This document shows, piece by piece, positions 37,887 to 45,675 of a DNA stretch of 64,000 nt. The notes beneath the pieces are model-generated. The model saw nothing but the letters and a program-made list of their open reading frames with translations. It was not told where the DNA came from and did no database searches. Source of the stretch: Cyanobium sp. N.Huapi 1H5 (GTDB lineage Bacteria; Cyanobacteriota; Cyanobacteriia; PCC-6307; Cyanobiaceae). Location of the stretch: NCBI RefSeq assembly GCF_024345535.1, contig NZ_JAGQBH010000004.1:248001-312000 (forward strand). Direction: 5' to 3'. The position numbers and the translations under genes were made by a program. Numbering within the stretch: position 1 is the stretch's first letter; every line of letters begins with the position of its first letter.

Positions 37887-37941
37887 GCCACCGCCGCACC
37901 GGCTGCGGCGGCCCGCCGGCACCCGCCTGCCACTGCTGGCC

Positions 37942-38463
37942 ATGGCGCTGCTGGCCCTGCTGCTCTCAGGCTGCGGCAGCTGGAGCTGGGGCCGGCGCAG
38001 CGCCGGGCCGGTGGGCTGGGGCAGCGCTGATCGCCAGGATCCGGCCCTGAGCGGCAACGGCCGTGTGCTGGCCAGCGTGGTGCGCCGGGACGGCCGCGAC
38101 ACGGTGCTGCTGCAGGAGCAGCCCTCCGGCACGGTGCTGCCCCTGCGCCATCTAGGCCGGCTGCAGCCCCACCGCTCCCCGTCCCTGAGCTGGAACGGCC
38201 GCTATCTGGCCCTGCTGGTGCAGGAGGGCCCCCAGCGGCGGGTGGTCATCGAGGATCGGGCCACCGGACGGCTGCACCGCCTGCCGCTGCCGGGCAGCCT
38301 GGTGCCCGAAAGCCTCAGCCTGGCCGCCGACGGCCGGCGCCTGGCCATCGCCACCGAGGGGGACGGCCGCTCCCGGGTGCAGCTGTACGACCTCACCGCC
38401 CTGCTGGAGCCGGACCTGCCCGCCGGTCTGCCCGTGCGGGGCGCGCCGGGTGGGGCCCCATGA
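37942..38463 (+). CDS. TolB-like propeller lipoprotein (upstream copy)
   Basis: 173 residues from ATG 37942. ALLALLLSGC is a lipobox, but the ATG leaves no positive N-region; upstream in-frame CTG codons with Arg residues (RLRRPAGTRLPLLA) suggest an unconventional start. The mature protein has WD/TolB-like beta repeats: DPALSGNGRVLASVVRRDGRDTVLL, SPSLSWNGRYLALLVQEG and SLSLAADGRRLAIATEGDGRSRVQLYDL. Overlaps the next gene by four bases. Start uncertain. Confidence 0.65.
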   Translation: MALLALLLSGCGSWSWGRRSAGPVGWGSADRQDPALSGNGRVLASVVRRDGRDTVLLQEQPSGTVLPLRHLGRLQPHRSPSLSWNGRYLALLVQEGPQRRVVIEDRATGRLHRLPLPGSLVPESLSLAADGRRLAIATEGDGRSRVQLYDLTALLEPDLPAGLPVRGAPGGAP

Positions 38464-38966
38464 CGGCCGCTGGCGGCAGGCGGATGAGGACGGCAGCTGT
38501 GGCGATCGTGGCGGCCCTGCCGCCACTGCTGGCGGGCTGTATGGGCCCCCTCCCCCAGCCCCTGGTGGGGCTGAACCAGCGCCTCGAGGCCGCCGGCCCC
38601 GCCCGGGCCCCCTCACTCTCCGGCGACTGGCTGGCCCTGATCGTCAGCCAGGGCGGCCGCGACCGGGTGCAGCTGGTGGACCTGCGGCGCCAGCAGCCGG
38701 TGCCCCTGCCGGGGCTGGAGCGTCCCGACGCCCAGCCCCTGAGCGTGGCGGTGGATGGACGCGGCGAGCGGCTGGCCCTGGTGCGCCAGCTGGAGGGACG
38801 CACCGAACTGGTGCTCTACCGCCGCAACCTGATGGCCCTGCAGCCGGTGCCGCTCCAGCCCCCCGGCGTGCCCCGGCGGGTGTCCCTGCGGGCCGACGGC
38901 CGGGAGCTGGCGGTGGAGGTGAGCCGCCAGGGCCAGTGGCAGGTGGACCTGATCGCCCTGCCCTGA
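38460..38966 (+). CDS. TolB-like propeller lipoprotein (downstream copy)
   Basis: 168 residues, overlapping the upstream stop by four bases (ATGA). Basic start, hydrophobic stretch and lipobox LLAGC. Three beta-blade motifs follow: APSLSGDWLALIVSQGGRDRVQLVDL, PLSVAVDGRGERLALVRQL and RVSLRADGRELAVEVSRQG, matching those of the previous protein. Too short to close a full propeller. The two may associate, or each may form half a propeller. An alternative ATG at 38484 would shorten the N-terminus by eight residues. Function unknown. Confidence 0.72.
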   Translation: MTAAGGRRMRTAAVAIVAALPPLLAGCMGPLPQPLVGLNQRLEAAGPARAPSLSGDWLALIVSQGGRDRVQLVDLRRQQPVPLPGLERPDAQPLSVAVDGRGERLALVRQLEGRTELVLYRRNLMALQPVPLQPPGVPRRVSLRADGRELAVEVSRQGQWQVDLIALP

Positions 38967-39185
38967 TCAGGGCACCAGGCCCGCCCAGTGCAGAAAGGTG
39001 TCGTGGCTGAGGGCCTCGACCAGCAGCACGGCGACGAAGCCGAGCATGGCGAAACGGCCGTTGACCCGCTCGGCGTAGCTGCTCCAGCCGAAGGCGGGCA
39101 CCTCGGAGGTGGTGGCGCTGGTGGCGGGCGGGATGGCGGCGGCCGGGGGGGCGTCGGCTGATGGGGTGGCGGAAGGGTCGCTCAT
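38967..39185 (-). CDS. High-light-inducible (Hlip/SCP) chlorophyll-binding protein
   Basis: 72 residues from ATG 39185. A Pro/Ala-rich N-terminus precedes the single chlorophyll-binding helix AERVNGRFAMLGFVAVLLVE, with the ExxNxR motif, then SHDTFLHWAG. Photoprotection and PSII assembly roles are known for Hlips. Starts just 4 bases after the stop of the ABC exporter gene, so expressed from the same transcript at least in part. Confidence 0.93.
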   Translation of the reverse strand: MSDPSATPSADAPPAAAIPPATSATTSEVPAFGWSSYAERVNGRFAMLGFVAVLLVEALSHDTFLHWAGLVP

Positions 39186-39189
39186 CGGA

Positions 39190-41211
39190 TCAGTCCTCGC
39201 GGCCAAAGGTATAGCCGGCCGCCGGAAGCAGGCGCCAGCCGGCCGAGCCGTCGAGCTCCAGCACCGTGTCGTGGTACGCGGTGAGGGTGGGCCGGTGGCC
39301 GACGCTCACGAAGGCCATCTCCCGCTCCACCAGCAGTTCGTAGAGGGCCTTCTCGGTGGTGACGTCGAGGGCGCTGGTGGCCTCATCGAGCACCACGAAC
39401 CGGGGCGAGTTGAGCAGCAGCCGGGCAAAGGCCAGGCGCTGCTGCTCGCCGAGGGAGAGCAGCCGGGGCCAGTCCTGCTTGATGTCGAGGTCGGGATAGC
39501 GATGCACCAGCTCGGGCAGACGCACCTCCTCGAGCACATGGCGCAGCTGCTCGTCACTGAAGCGGTCGGTGGGCTGGGGGTAGCAGAGCTGCTCCCGCAG
39601 GCTGCCCAGCAGCATGTAGGGCTTCTGGGGGATGAACATCAGCTCGCCCACAGGCGGCCGCTGCACGCTGCCGGCGGAAGGGGGCCAGAGGCCGCTCACC
39701 AGCCGCAGGAAGGAGGTCTTGCCACAGCCCGAGGGGCCCACCACCAGCAGCCGCTGGTTGGCGGTCACCTCCAGGCTCAGATCGCGCACCAGCAGGCGGT
39801 TGGTGCGGGGCGGCACCAGATCCACATGGCTCACCAGGATCGATTCGGGACGCACGGCGCCGGCACCCGCCCCCATGGCGCCACCGGCGGAGGCCTGCTC
39901 GGCGGCGACGAACTCAGCCATCTCGGCACTGATGGACTCCACCTTGCCCTGGAAGCCCTCAAGACGGCTGATGGAGGCGGAGAAGGCGGCCAGCCGGTCG
40001 ATGTTGTTGACGATGTAGCTGACGGAGAACAGCACCTGGGAGAAGGCGATGCTGGCCTGCCCGAAGACACCGAAATCGACCTCCTTGGCGAAGTAGATCG
40101 GCGCGATCACCAGCCAGGGGAGGAAACGGGAGAAATAGTCGTAGGAGCGCTGGATGACACTGATCAGCGCCTCCCAGATGATCAACCGGTTGTAGTTGAC
40201 GATCACCCCATCCAGGCGGCGCTCCCCCTCCTTCTGCTCCTGGCGCTCGCCCCGGTAGAAGGCGATCGATTCGGCGTTGTCACGGATGTGGACCAGGCCG
40301 TAGCGGAAATCGGCCTCCAGTTTCAGCTGCTGGTAGTTGAGGTTCACCAGCTTGCGGCTGGCGAACACGATCAGGGCGGTGCCGCCCACCGAATAGGCCA
40401 GCAGCCAAAGGGCCAGGGTCTGGTTGATGCTCCAGAGAACGATGATGAAGCTGAAGAAGGTGAGCAGGGCGGAGATGATCTCCACCGTGACGCTCAGGCT
40501 GGTGGCGGTGAAGCTGGCCGCATCCTGGGAGATCCGCTGGTCCGGATTATCGATCTCCTCAACGCTTTCATCGTTGGGGTTCAGAACGTAGTAGGCCCGG
40601 TTGGTGAGATAGCGGCCCAGCATGCGGCCGCTGAGCCACTCCCGCCACAGCAGCCCCAGCTTGGGAATCAGGTAGCTCTGAATGGCACGGATCGGCAGGG
40701 CCAGCACCAGGCAGAAGGCATAGATCGCGACGATCTTCCAGAACTCCTCCGCCTTGTAAGCCACCAGGGCGTTCTCGATGTTCCGGGCGATGAAACTGAT
40801 GCCGACGTTGATGCCGTTGATCACCAGGATCAGCAGGGCGATGATGCCGAGCAGCAGCCAGGGCAGCCAGCGCCCCTGGCGCAGCTTGGCCCGCAGGCTG
40901 ATGAAGGCGCCCAGGCCGGCGGCGAACAGCACCATGATCACGATGCCGATCGGCCCGCTCCACACCGCCGCGACCTGCTCGGGCACCCCGGGCAGGAAGC
41001 GGCTGCGCAGTTCGGGGATCCAGGCCCCGGCCGCCGCCACCACCCCGGTGAGCAGCAGCAGGGTGAAGCCCACCACCACCGCCAGCAGGGCCACCACCAG
41101 GAGCAGGAACTGGCCGCTGCCGCCGCCGCCTTCGTCGAGGGGCAGGAAGTAAGGCTGGGCCAGGCGCTGCAGCTTGCCCAGCTGCTCGCGAAGGGCCTTC
41201 AGGGGGGTCAT
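39190..41211 (-). CDS. SbmA/BacA/ABCD-like ABC transporter, permease fused to ATPase
   Basis: 673 residues. Permease first: spans at about 33-60, 85-103, 118-135, 165-185, 260-300 and others, with the EAA-like loop ISQDAASFTATSLSVTVE. The ATPase follows (about 480-673): Walker A GPSGCGKTS, signature LSLGEQQR, Walker B FVVLDEATSALD, switch VSVGHRPTL. The architecture fits half-size ABCD/YddA-type proteins; in cyanobacteria a related protein is proposed to take up cobalamin. Substrate here unknown. Operon with hli. Confidence 0.87.
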   Translation of the reverse strand: MTPLKALREQLGKLQRLAQPYFLPLDEGGGGSGQFLLLVVALLAVVVGFTLLLLTGVVAAAGAWIPELRSRFLPGVPEQVAAVWSGPIGIVIMVLFAAGLGAFISLRAKLRQGRWLPWLLLGIIALLILVINGINVGISFIARNIENALVAYKAEEFWKIVAIYAFCLVLALPIRAIQSYLIPKLGLLWREWLSGRMLGRYLTNRAYYVLNPNDESVEEIDNPDQRISQDAASFTATSLSVTVEIISALLTFFSFIIVLWSINQTLALWLLAYSVGGTALIVFASRKLVNLNYQQLKLEADFRYGLVHIRDNAESIAFYRGERQEQKEGERRLDGVIVNYNRLIIWEALISVIQRSYDYFSRFLPWLVIAPIYFAKEVDFGVFGQASIAFSQVLFSVSYIVNNIDRLAAFSASISRLEGFQGKVESISAEMAEFVAAEQASAGGAMGAGAGAVRPESILVSHVDLVPPRTNRLLVRDLSLEVTANQRLLVVGPSGCGKTSFLRLVSGLWPPSAGSVQRPPVGELMFIPQKPYMLLGSLREQLCYPQPTDRFSDEQLRHVLEEVRLPELVHRYPDLDIKQDWPRLLSLGEQQRLAFARLLLNSPRFVVLDEATSALDVTTEKALYELLVEREMAFVSVGHRPTLTAYHDTVLELDGSAGWRLLPAAGYTFGRED

Positions 41212-41281
41212 GGGCGTGGGCGGATCGCGCCATTCTCCTCGCCGGCCCGGCCTGGCGGGGGCGGCGGTGTGCGCCCGGCCA

Positions 41282-41626
41282 TCAGCCCGGCGGCCAGGCC
41301 AGCGGGCGGCCGCCGATCACGTGCAGATGCAGGTGAAACACGGTCTGGCCGGCCTCGGCGCCGCTGTTGATCACGGTGCGCCAGCTCTCGAGGCCCTCCA
41401 GCCGGGCGACCTTGGCGGCGACCAGCAGCAGGTGGCCCAGCAGGGCCTGGTGCACCTCGGTGGCCTCCCCCAGCTGGGCGATCGGCTCGCGGGGAATGAT
41501 CAGCACGTGCACCGGCGCCTGGGGATTCACATCCCGGAAGGCGAGGCAGAGGTCGTCGGCATAGACCTCCTGGCAGGGAATCTCGCCGCGCAGGATGCGG
41601 CCGAAGATGGTATCGCTGCTGGCCAT
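41282..41626 (-). CDS. HIT-family (HINT-like) nucleotide hydrolase
   Basis: 114 residues. DTIFGRILRGEIP start, VLIIPREPI strand and the histidine triad in VFHLHLHVIGG (HxHxHxx). Likely hydrolyses nucleoside phosphoramidates or adenylylated amines. Full length for HINT. Stands between the ABC exporter and the divergent comM. Confidence 0.94.
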   Translation of the reverse strand: MASSDTIFGRILRGEIPCQEVYADDLCLAFRDVNPQAPVHVLIIPREPIAQLGEATEVHQALLGHLLLVAAKVARLEGLESWRTVINSGAEAGQTVFHLHLHVIGGRPLAWPPG

Positions 41627-41683
41627 GGGACGCCGGGGAGTGGTCGGGAGGTGGCACTGAACGGGCAGTGAGCTCCCCGGGAG

Positions 41684-43222
41684 ATGTTGGCACGGTGCAG
41701 CAGCGGGGCCCTGCGGGGCGTGGAGGCCCTGCCGGTGACGGTGGAGGTGGACATCGCCCCGGGGCTGCCGGGGCTGCGGGTGGTGGGCCTGGCGGATGCG
41801 GCGGCCCAGGAGTCCCGGGAGCGGGTGCGGGGGGCGCTGCGCAACGGCGGCCTGCGGGTGCCCCTTACCCGGGTGGTGGTCAACCTGGCCCCCGCCGACC
41901 TGCCCAAGGCGGGACCCGGCTTCGATCTGCCCATCGCCCTGGGGCTGCTGGTGGCCAGCCAGCAGCTGGCCGCCGCCGAGGTGGAGGGAATCTGGAGCGC
42001 GGGGGAGCTGGGCCTCGACGGCCGGCTGCGGCCGATCCGGGGGGTGCTGGCCCTGGCCCTGGCGGCGCGGCGGCACGGGGCCCGGGCCCTGGTGGTGCCG
42101 GCGGCCAATGCCACCGAGGCCGCCCTGGTGGAGGGGCTGCCCGTCTGGGGGGCCGACCATCTGGGGGAGGTGGTGGCCCTGCTGCGGGATCCTGGTTGCG
42201 CGGCGGCGCCCGTGGCAGCGGTCGCGCCGGAGCCGGCGGTGGCCGCCCCCGACCTGGCCGAAGTGCGGGGCCAGGCCCACGGCCGGCGGGCCCTGGAGAT
42301 CGCGGCGGCCGGCGGCCACCACCTGCTGCTGGTGGGGGCGCCCGGCAGCGGCAAGACGATGCTGGCCCGGCGGCTGCCGACGCTGCTGCCCCCCCTGGCG
42401 CACCAGGAGGCCCTGGAGGTCACCCAGCTCCACTCCCTGGCCGGGCTGCTGGGGGAGGGGGCCGGTCTGCGGCGCCAGCGCCCCTTCCGCAGCCCCCACC
42501 ACGGCTGCTCCGCCGCCGCCCTGATCGGTGGCGGCGCCGTGCCCCGGCCGGGGGAACTGAGCCTGGCCCACCACGGGGTCCTGTTCCTCGACGAGCTGGC
42601 GGAGTTCCGCCGGGAGGTGCTCGACCAGCTGCGTCAGCCCCTGGAGGAGGGCGAGCTATGGATCAGCCGCGCCCGGCAGCGCTGCCGCTTCCCCAGCCGC
42701 GTGCTGCTGGTGGCGGCCACCAACCCCTGCCCCTGCGGCTGGTACGGCGACCCCAGCCAGAGCTGCCGCTGCGGTGAGGCCCAGCGGCGGCGTCACTGGG
42801 GGCGCCTCTCCGGGCCCCTGCTCGACCGGATCGACCTGCAGGTGGTGATGCGCCGCCCGGAGGCCCGGGACCTGGGCGGGGCCTACCGGGAGGACCCGCA
42901 GCAGGGGAGCCCTGGCGGCGAAGCCAGTGCGGTGGTGGCGCAACGGGTGGCGGCGGCGCGCCGGCGGATGGGCGAGCGCAACCCCCAGGGGGCGGCCAAC
43001 GGCCAGCTGGATGGGCCCTCCCTGGCCGCCGTGGTGGATCCGGCGCCGGAGGCCCTGGCGTTGTGGGAGCGGGCCATCAACCAGCGACGCCTCTCCGCCA
43101 GGGGGGCGGAGCGGGTGTTGCGGGTGGCCCGCACCATCGCCGATCTGGCCGGCGAGGAGCGGGTGGCCAGCGGCGCCATCGCCGAGGCCCTCAGCTACCG
43201 CTCCTTCGACCGGATCGACTGA
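41684..43222 (+). CDS. comM: ComM/YifB-family Mg-chelatase-like AAA+ ATPase
   Basis: 512 residues. An N-terminal Lon-protease-like S5 fold (1-165, including IAPGLPGLRVVGLADAAAQESRERV), then AAA+ with Walker A GAPGSGKTM, HGVLFLDELAEF Walker B, four Cys in NPCPCGWYGD and SCRCGEAQRRR, and the C-terminal Mg-chelatase helical domain (SARGAERVLRVARTIADL). ComM is a hexameric helicase that promotes branch migration in natural transformation. Full length. Confidence 0.94.
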   Translation: MLARCSSGALRGVEALPVTVEVDIAPGLPGLRVVGLADAAAQESRERVRGALRNGGLRVPLTRVVVNLAPADLPKAGPGFDLPIALGLLVASQQLAAAEVEGIWSAGELGLDGRLRPIRGVLALALAARRHGARALVVPAANATEAALVEGLPVWGADHLGEVVALLRDPGCAAAPVAAVAPEPAVAAPDLAEVRGQAHGRRALEIAAAGGHHLLLVGAPGSGKTMLARRLPTLLPPLAHQEALEVTQLHSLAGLLGEGAGLRRQRPFRSPHHGCSAAALIGGGAVPRPGELSLAHHGVLFLDELAEFRREVLDQLRQPLEEGELWISRARQRCRFPSRVLLVAATNPCPCGWYGDPSQSCRCGEAQRRRHWGRLSGPLLDRIDLQVVMRRPEARDLGGAYREDPQQGSPGGEASAVVAQRVAAARRRMGERNPQGAANGQLDGPSLAAVVDPAPEALALWERAINQRRLSARGAERVLRVARTIADLAGEERVASGAIAEALSYRSFDRID

Positions 43223-43252
43223 GGGACGGGATGGACTGGGGCGAAGCGGCCC

Positions 43253-43441
43253 TCAGCGGCGCCGGCGCCGCGGCGGGCTGTCGCTGTAGGGCTGCACGCC
43301 GATCAGGGGCGGCCGGTGCTGGGCTTCCTCACCCGGATTGCCCCAGGCGTGGTTGATGGTGTCGGCCAACCAGTGGCCGAAACGCTCAAGCGCTGAGGCA
43401 GACCGCGCGTGGCCTGCGGTGGAGGCGACCGGATGGCCCAT
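43253..43441 (-). CDS. Small conserved-looking protein, function unknown
   Basis: 62 residues from ATG 43441 (MGHPVAST). The internal part ERFGHWLADTINHAWGNPGEE, split as ERFGHWLADTINHA and WGNPGEE, resembles short cyanobacterial proteins with W-N-P and VQPYSD strings. Ends in a basic PPRRRRR tail. Only modest evidence from length; start not supported by a ribosome site. Confidence 0.5.
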   Translation of the reverse strand: MGHPVASTAGHARSASALERFGHWLADTINHAWGNPGEEAQHRPPLIGVQPYSDSPPRRRRR

Positions 43442-43533
43442 GGACCCTGCTGCGATGGCCCCTCCAGCCTGGAGGCGGGAGGAGGTCAGGGCAACAGGTA
43501 CAAGCACCTGAAACGGTGCTCCCGAGGCCAGGC

Positions 43534-43704
43534 TCAGCGGCGACGGCGGCGCTGCTGGGCCTTGCGCTTGTACTTCTCGGTGGGGGTTTCGTGGTGGCGC
43601 AGCCGCTTCAGATCGGCAAAGATGCCCGCCTTGGACACCTGGCGCTTGAAGCGGCGCAGGGCCGATTCGATGCCTTCGTTTTCGCCGACGGTGACCTGGG
43701 TCAT
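43534..43704 (-). CDS. rpsU: 30S ribosomal protein S21
   Basis: 56 residues: [20 protein letters not shown], then [20 protein letters not shown], ending [13 protein letters not shown]. Canonical bS21, full length. A -10-like TAGGGT lies 31 bases upstream of its ATG. Confidence 0.97.
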   Translation of the reverse strand: MTQVTVGENEGIESALRRFKRQVSKAGIFADLKRLRHHETPTEKYKRKAQQRRRRR

Positions 43705-43734
43705 GAAGTACTGCTGAGACGTTCGCAGCGTTGC

Positions 43735-43740
43735 ACCCTA
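43735..43740 (-). promoter_or_regulatory. -10-like box (TAGGGT) of rpsU
   Basis: On the minus strand TAGGGT begins 36 bases before the rpsU ATG, immediately after the DUF3747 gene's hairpin terminator. Same TANNNT class as other boxes. Confidence 0.45.
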
Positions 43741-43744
43741 GCAA

Positions 43745-43764
43745 GCGGGGCTTCGGGGCCCCGC
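43745..43764 (-). terminator. Hairpin terminator of the DUF3747 gene
   Basis: GCGGGGC and GCCCCGC form a 7-bp stem with a 6-base loop, directly after the DUF3747 stop codon at 43766. The following T run is only TTG. It separates this gene from rpsU. Confidence 0.6.
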
Positions 43765-43765
43765 C

Positions 43766-44692
43766 TCAGAGCTTGGTGGCGGGGATGGCCGGCGGAGCCA
43801 CGGGCTGCTGGGCGGCGGCGGGAGCCGGCTCCGTCGCGGGGGCAACGGCCGTGGGGCGGGTCGTCGACGGAAGCACCCGGCGGCCGGCGGCGGCGGGCCT
43901 GGTGCTGGGGACTGACGCGGCAGGCCGGCTGGTCGGGGCGGCGGCGGCAGGCGTGGTGGGGGCAGGCGCAGGCGTGGCGGCGGCAGGCGCAGGCGTGGCG
44001 GCGGCAGGCGCAGGCGTGGCCGTGGCGGCAGGGGCCGGCGTGCCCGTGGCGGCGGCGGGCTGGGCCGGCAGGGCGGGAGTGCTCGTGGCCGGCTGGGCGG
44101 CGGTGGCGGCCGTTCCCGGCCAGCTGTCGGCATAGACGTACAGGTGGCCGAGGTTGCGGCCGCCGAACTGGCGCCGCATCAGCCGCCAGCCCGGCTCCAT
44201 GTGGAGCTTGAGGAAGCCGGGGGCACTGCCCCGGGTGCGGGCCACCACCATCTCAGGGCCGGCCCCGGCCTTGGTGGGGAAGGCCAGCAGCAGCATGTCG
44301 CCGCCGCTGCGGGTGACCATCAGCCGGTAGGAGGTGGCCAGGTCCTGGCCGCCCACCCGCACCGAATAGCCGTTGGCGTCGATGTAGCGGTTGCAGATGC
44401 CGGTGAAATCGAAGGTGGCCAGCAGGGGGTTCACCGGAGACGGCAGGCCCGCGCCCACCTCGAAACAGGGGCGCACCGGCTTGAGCTGCTCGTAGATGTT
44501 GAGCTGGGCCTTCTCGCCCCGGGTGCCGATGGGGGCCGCCACCATCAGGAAGTTCTGCTGATCCACCTCGGCAGCGGCGAACAGGGCGGAGGCGCGGACC
44601 GGAGCGGGGACGGCGGTGGCCAGGGTTGTCGCCAGCACCGTCAGGGCCGCCAGGCCTGCGCGGGGAAGCACGGGGAGGGTCACGGCGTTCAT
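43766..44692 (-). CDS. DUF3747-family exported protein with Ala/Pro repeat tail
   Basis: 308 residues from ATG 44692. Signal peptide (VLPRAGLAALTVLATTLATAVPA, cleavage near ASA|LFA). Core 40-185: FLMVAAPIGTRGEKAQLN, CFEVGAG, PLLATFDFTGICNRYIDANG, VRVGGQDLATSYRLMV and GFLKLHMEPGWRLMRRQFGGR, matching the cyanobacterial DUF3747 family. Two Cys (CFEV, ICNR) may pair. The rest is an ATPAPAA-type low-complexity tail. Located in the periplasm or outside. Ends at a hairpin terminator. Confidence 0.82.
   Translation of the reverse strand: MNAVTLPVLPRAGLAALTVLATTLATAVPAPVRASALFAAAEVDQQNFLMVAAPIGTRGEKAQLNIYEQLKPVRPCFEVGAGLPSPVNPLLATFDFTGICNRYIDANGYSVRVGGQDLATSYRLMVTRSGGDMLLLAFPTKAGAGPEMVVARTRGSAPGFLKLHMEPGWRLMRRQFGGRNLGHLYVYADSWPGTAATAAQPATSTPALPAQPAAATGTPAPAATATPAPAAATPAPAAATPAPAPTTPAAAAPTSRPAASVPSTRPAAAGRRVLPSTTRPTAVAPATEPAPAAAQQPVAPPAIPATKL
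43961..44020. repeat. 21-bp tandem repeat inside the DUF3747 gene
   Basis: Unit GGCAGGCGCAGGCGTGGCGGC occurs at 43961-43981, 43982-44002 and partially at 44003-44020. The last copy diverges after 18 bases. Because 21 is a multiple of three it only lengthens the ATPAPAA linker, consistent with slippage. Confidence 0.85.
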
Positions 44693-44815
44693 CGAAGCGG
44701 CCTGAATCGTATGAACGGCAACCACCGGAAACCAGCCCGTATGTCCCAATCGGCCGGCCGGTTGTCGGGCCGGCCCGGGGGGTCGCAGTGGGGGCGCAGC
44801 GGGACCGCAGCGTGC

Positions 44816-45007
44816 TCAGGCGGGCTTGTTGATCCGGATCGCCACCAGCAGCGCCAGCACCGTGCCCGGCAGGCTGCCCGCCAGGATCCAGCGGGTGGCC
44901 TGGACGCCCAGATCGGGGTCGCCGTAGGAGAGCTCGAAGATCGAGCCGGTGGCGGCGATGCCGAGCAGGCAGGCCAGGCCGAGGAAGAGGCCAGCCAGGG
45001 GTTTCAT
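44816..45007 (-). CDS. Small two-helix membrane protein
   Basis: 63 residues from ATG 45007 (MKPLAGLFLGLACLLGIAAT). Two spans (about 3-23 and 41-57) connected by GSIFELSYGDPDLGVQAT. No known family recalled; looks like a conserved cyanobacterial small membrane protein. Sits just after def on the same strand with a 10-base gap. The two are probably co-transcribed. Confidence 0.65.
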   Translation of the reverse strand: MKPLAGLFLGLACLLGIAATGSIFELSYGDPDLGVQATRWILAGSLPGTVLALLVAIRINKPA

Positions 45008-45017
45008 CGGCATGGGT

Positions 45018-45623
45018 TCAGCGGATCGACTGGACGTCGGAGCGGCGGAAGCCCTCCTTCTGCAGGCCCTCGTTGAGGCTGAGCTCGTCGGTGACCCGAT
45101 CGACGAACAGCACGCCGTTGAGATGGTCCATTTCGTGCTGGATGCAGCGGGCCAGCAGGCCGTCGGCCTTGAGGCGGCGGGGGCGGCCCGTCTCGTCGCG
45201 GAAGCTCACCTCCACCACCGACGGACGCACCACATCGAGGTAGACCCCGGGGATGCTCAGGCAACCCTCCTCGTAGGTGTTGAAGGAGGCCCCGGCGGCG
45301 GTGATCTCCGGGTTGATCAGCACCAACGGCGGGGTGGCGGCCTCCTCCAGATCCAGATCGATCACCAGCAGCTGGCGATGCACGCCCACCTGGGGGGCCG
45401 CCAGGCCGATGCCCTTGGCGGTGTACATGCTGCGCAGCATGTCGCGGGCCAGATCCCGGATCGAGGCATCCACCTTGCTGATCCGCCGGGCCGGGGCCCG
45501 CAGCTCCTTCGAGCCCAGCTTGTGGATCTCCAGGGGTGGCCGCTCCACCGGCACCTTCGGCACCAGCACGGAGTTGCCGCCCTGTTCGGCCGACCGTGCC
45601 ATCTGGGCGAAGCTGCGGGCCAA
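45018..45623 (-). CDS. def: Peptide deformylase
   Basis: 201 residues from TTG 45623, which has AGGTGA five bases upstream; ATG 45602 is an alternative seven residues in, without a ribosome site. Motif 1 GIGLAAPQVGV, motif 2 EEGCLSIPG (Cys metal ligand), motif 3 QHEMDHLNGVLF (HExxH). Removes formyl from new proteins. The N-terminal extension of about 30 residues is longer than in most type 1B enzymes. Confidence 0.96.
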   Translation of the reverse strand: MARSFAQMARSAEQGGNSVLVPKVPVERPPLEIHKLGSKELRAPARRISKVDASIRDLARDMLRSMYTAKGIGLAAPQVGVHRQLLVIDLDLEEAATPPLVLINPEITAAGASFNTYEEGCLSIPGVYLDVVRPSVVEVSFRDETGRPRRLKADGLLARCIQHEMDHLNGVLFVDRVTDELSLNEGLQKEGFRRSDVQSIR

Positions 45624-45675
45624 GTCGTCACCTGAAACGATGACTGAATTCTAGAAGCAGCCTGCGGAGGATTCG

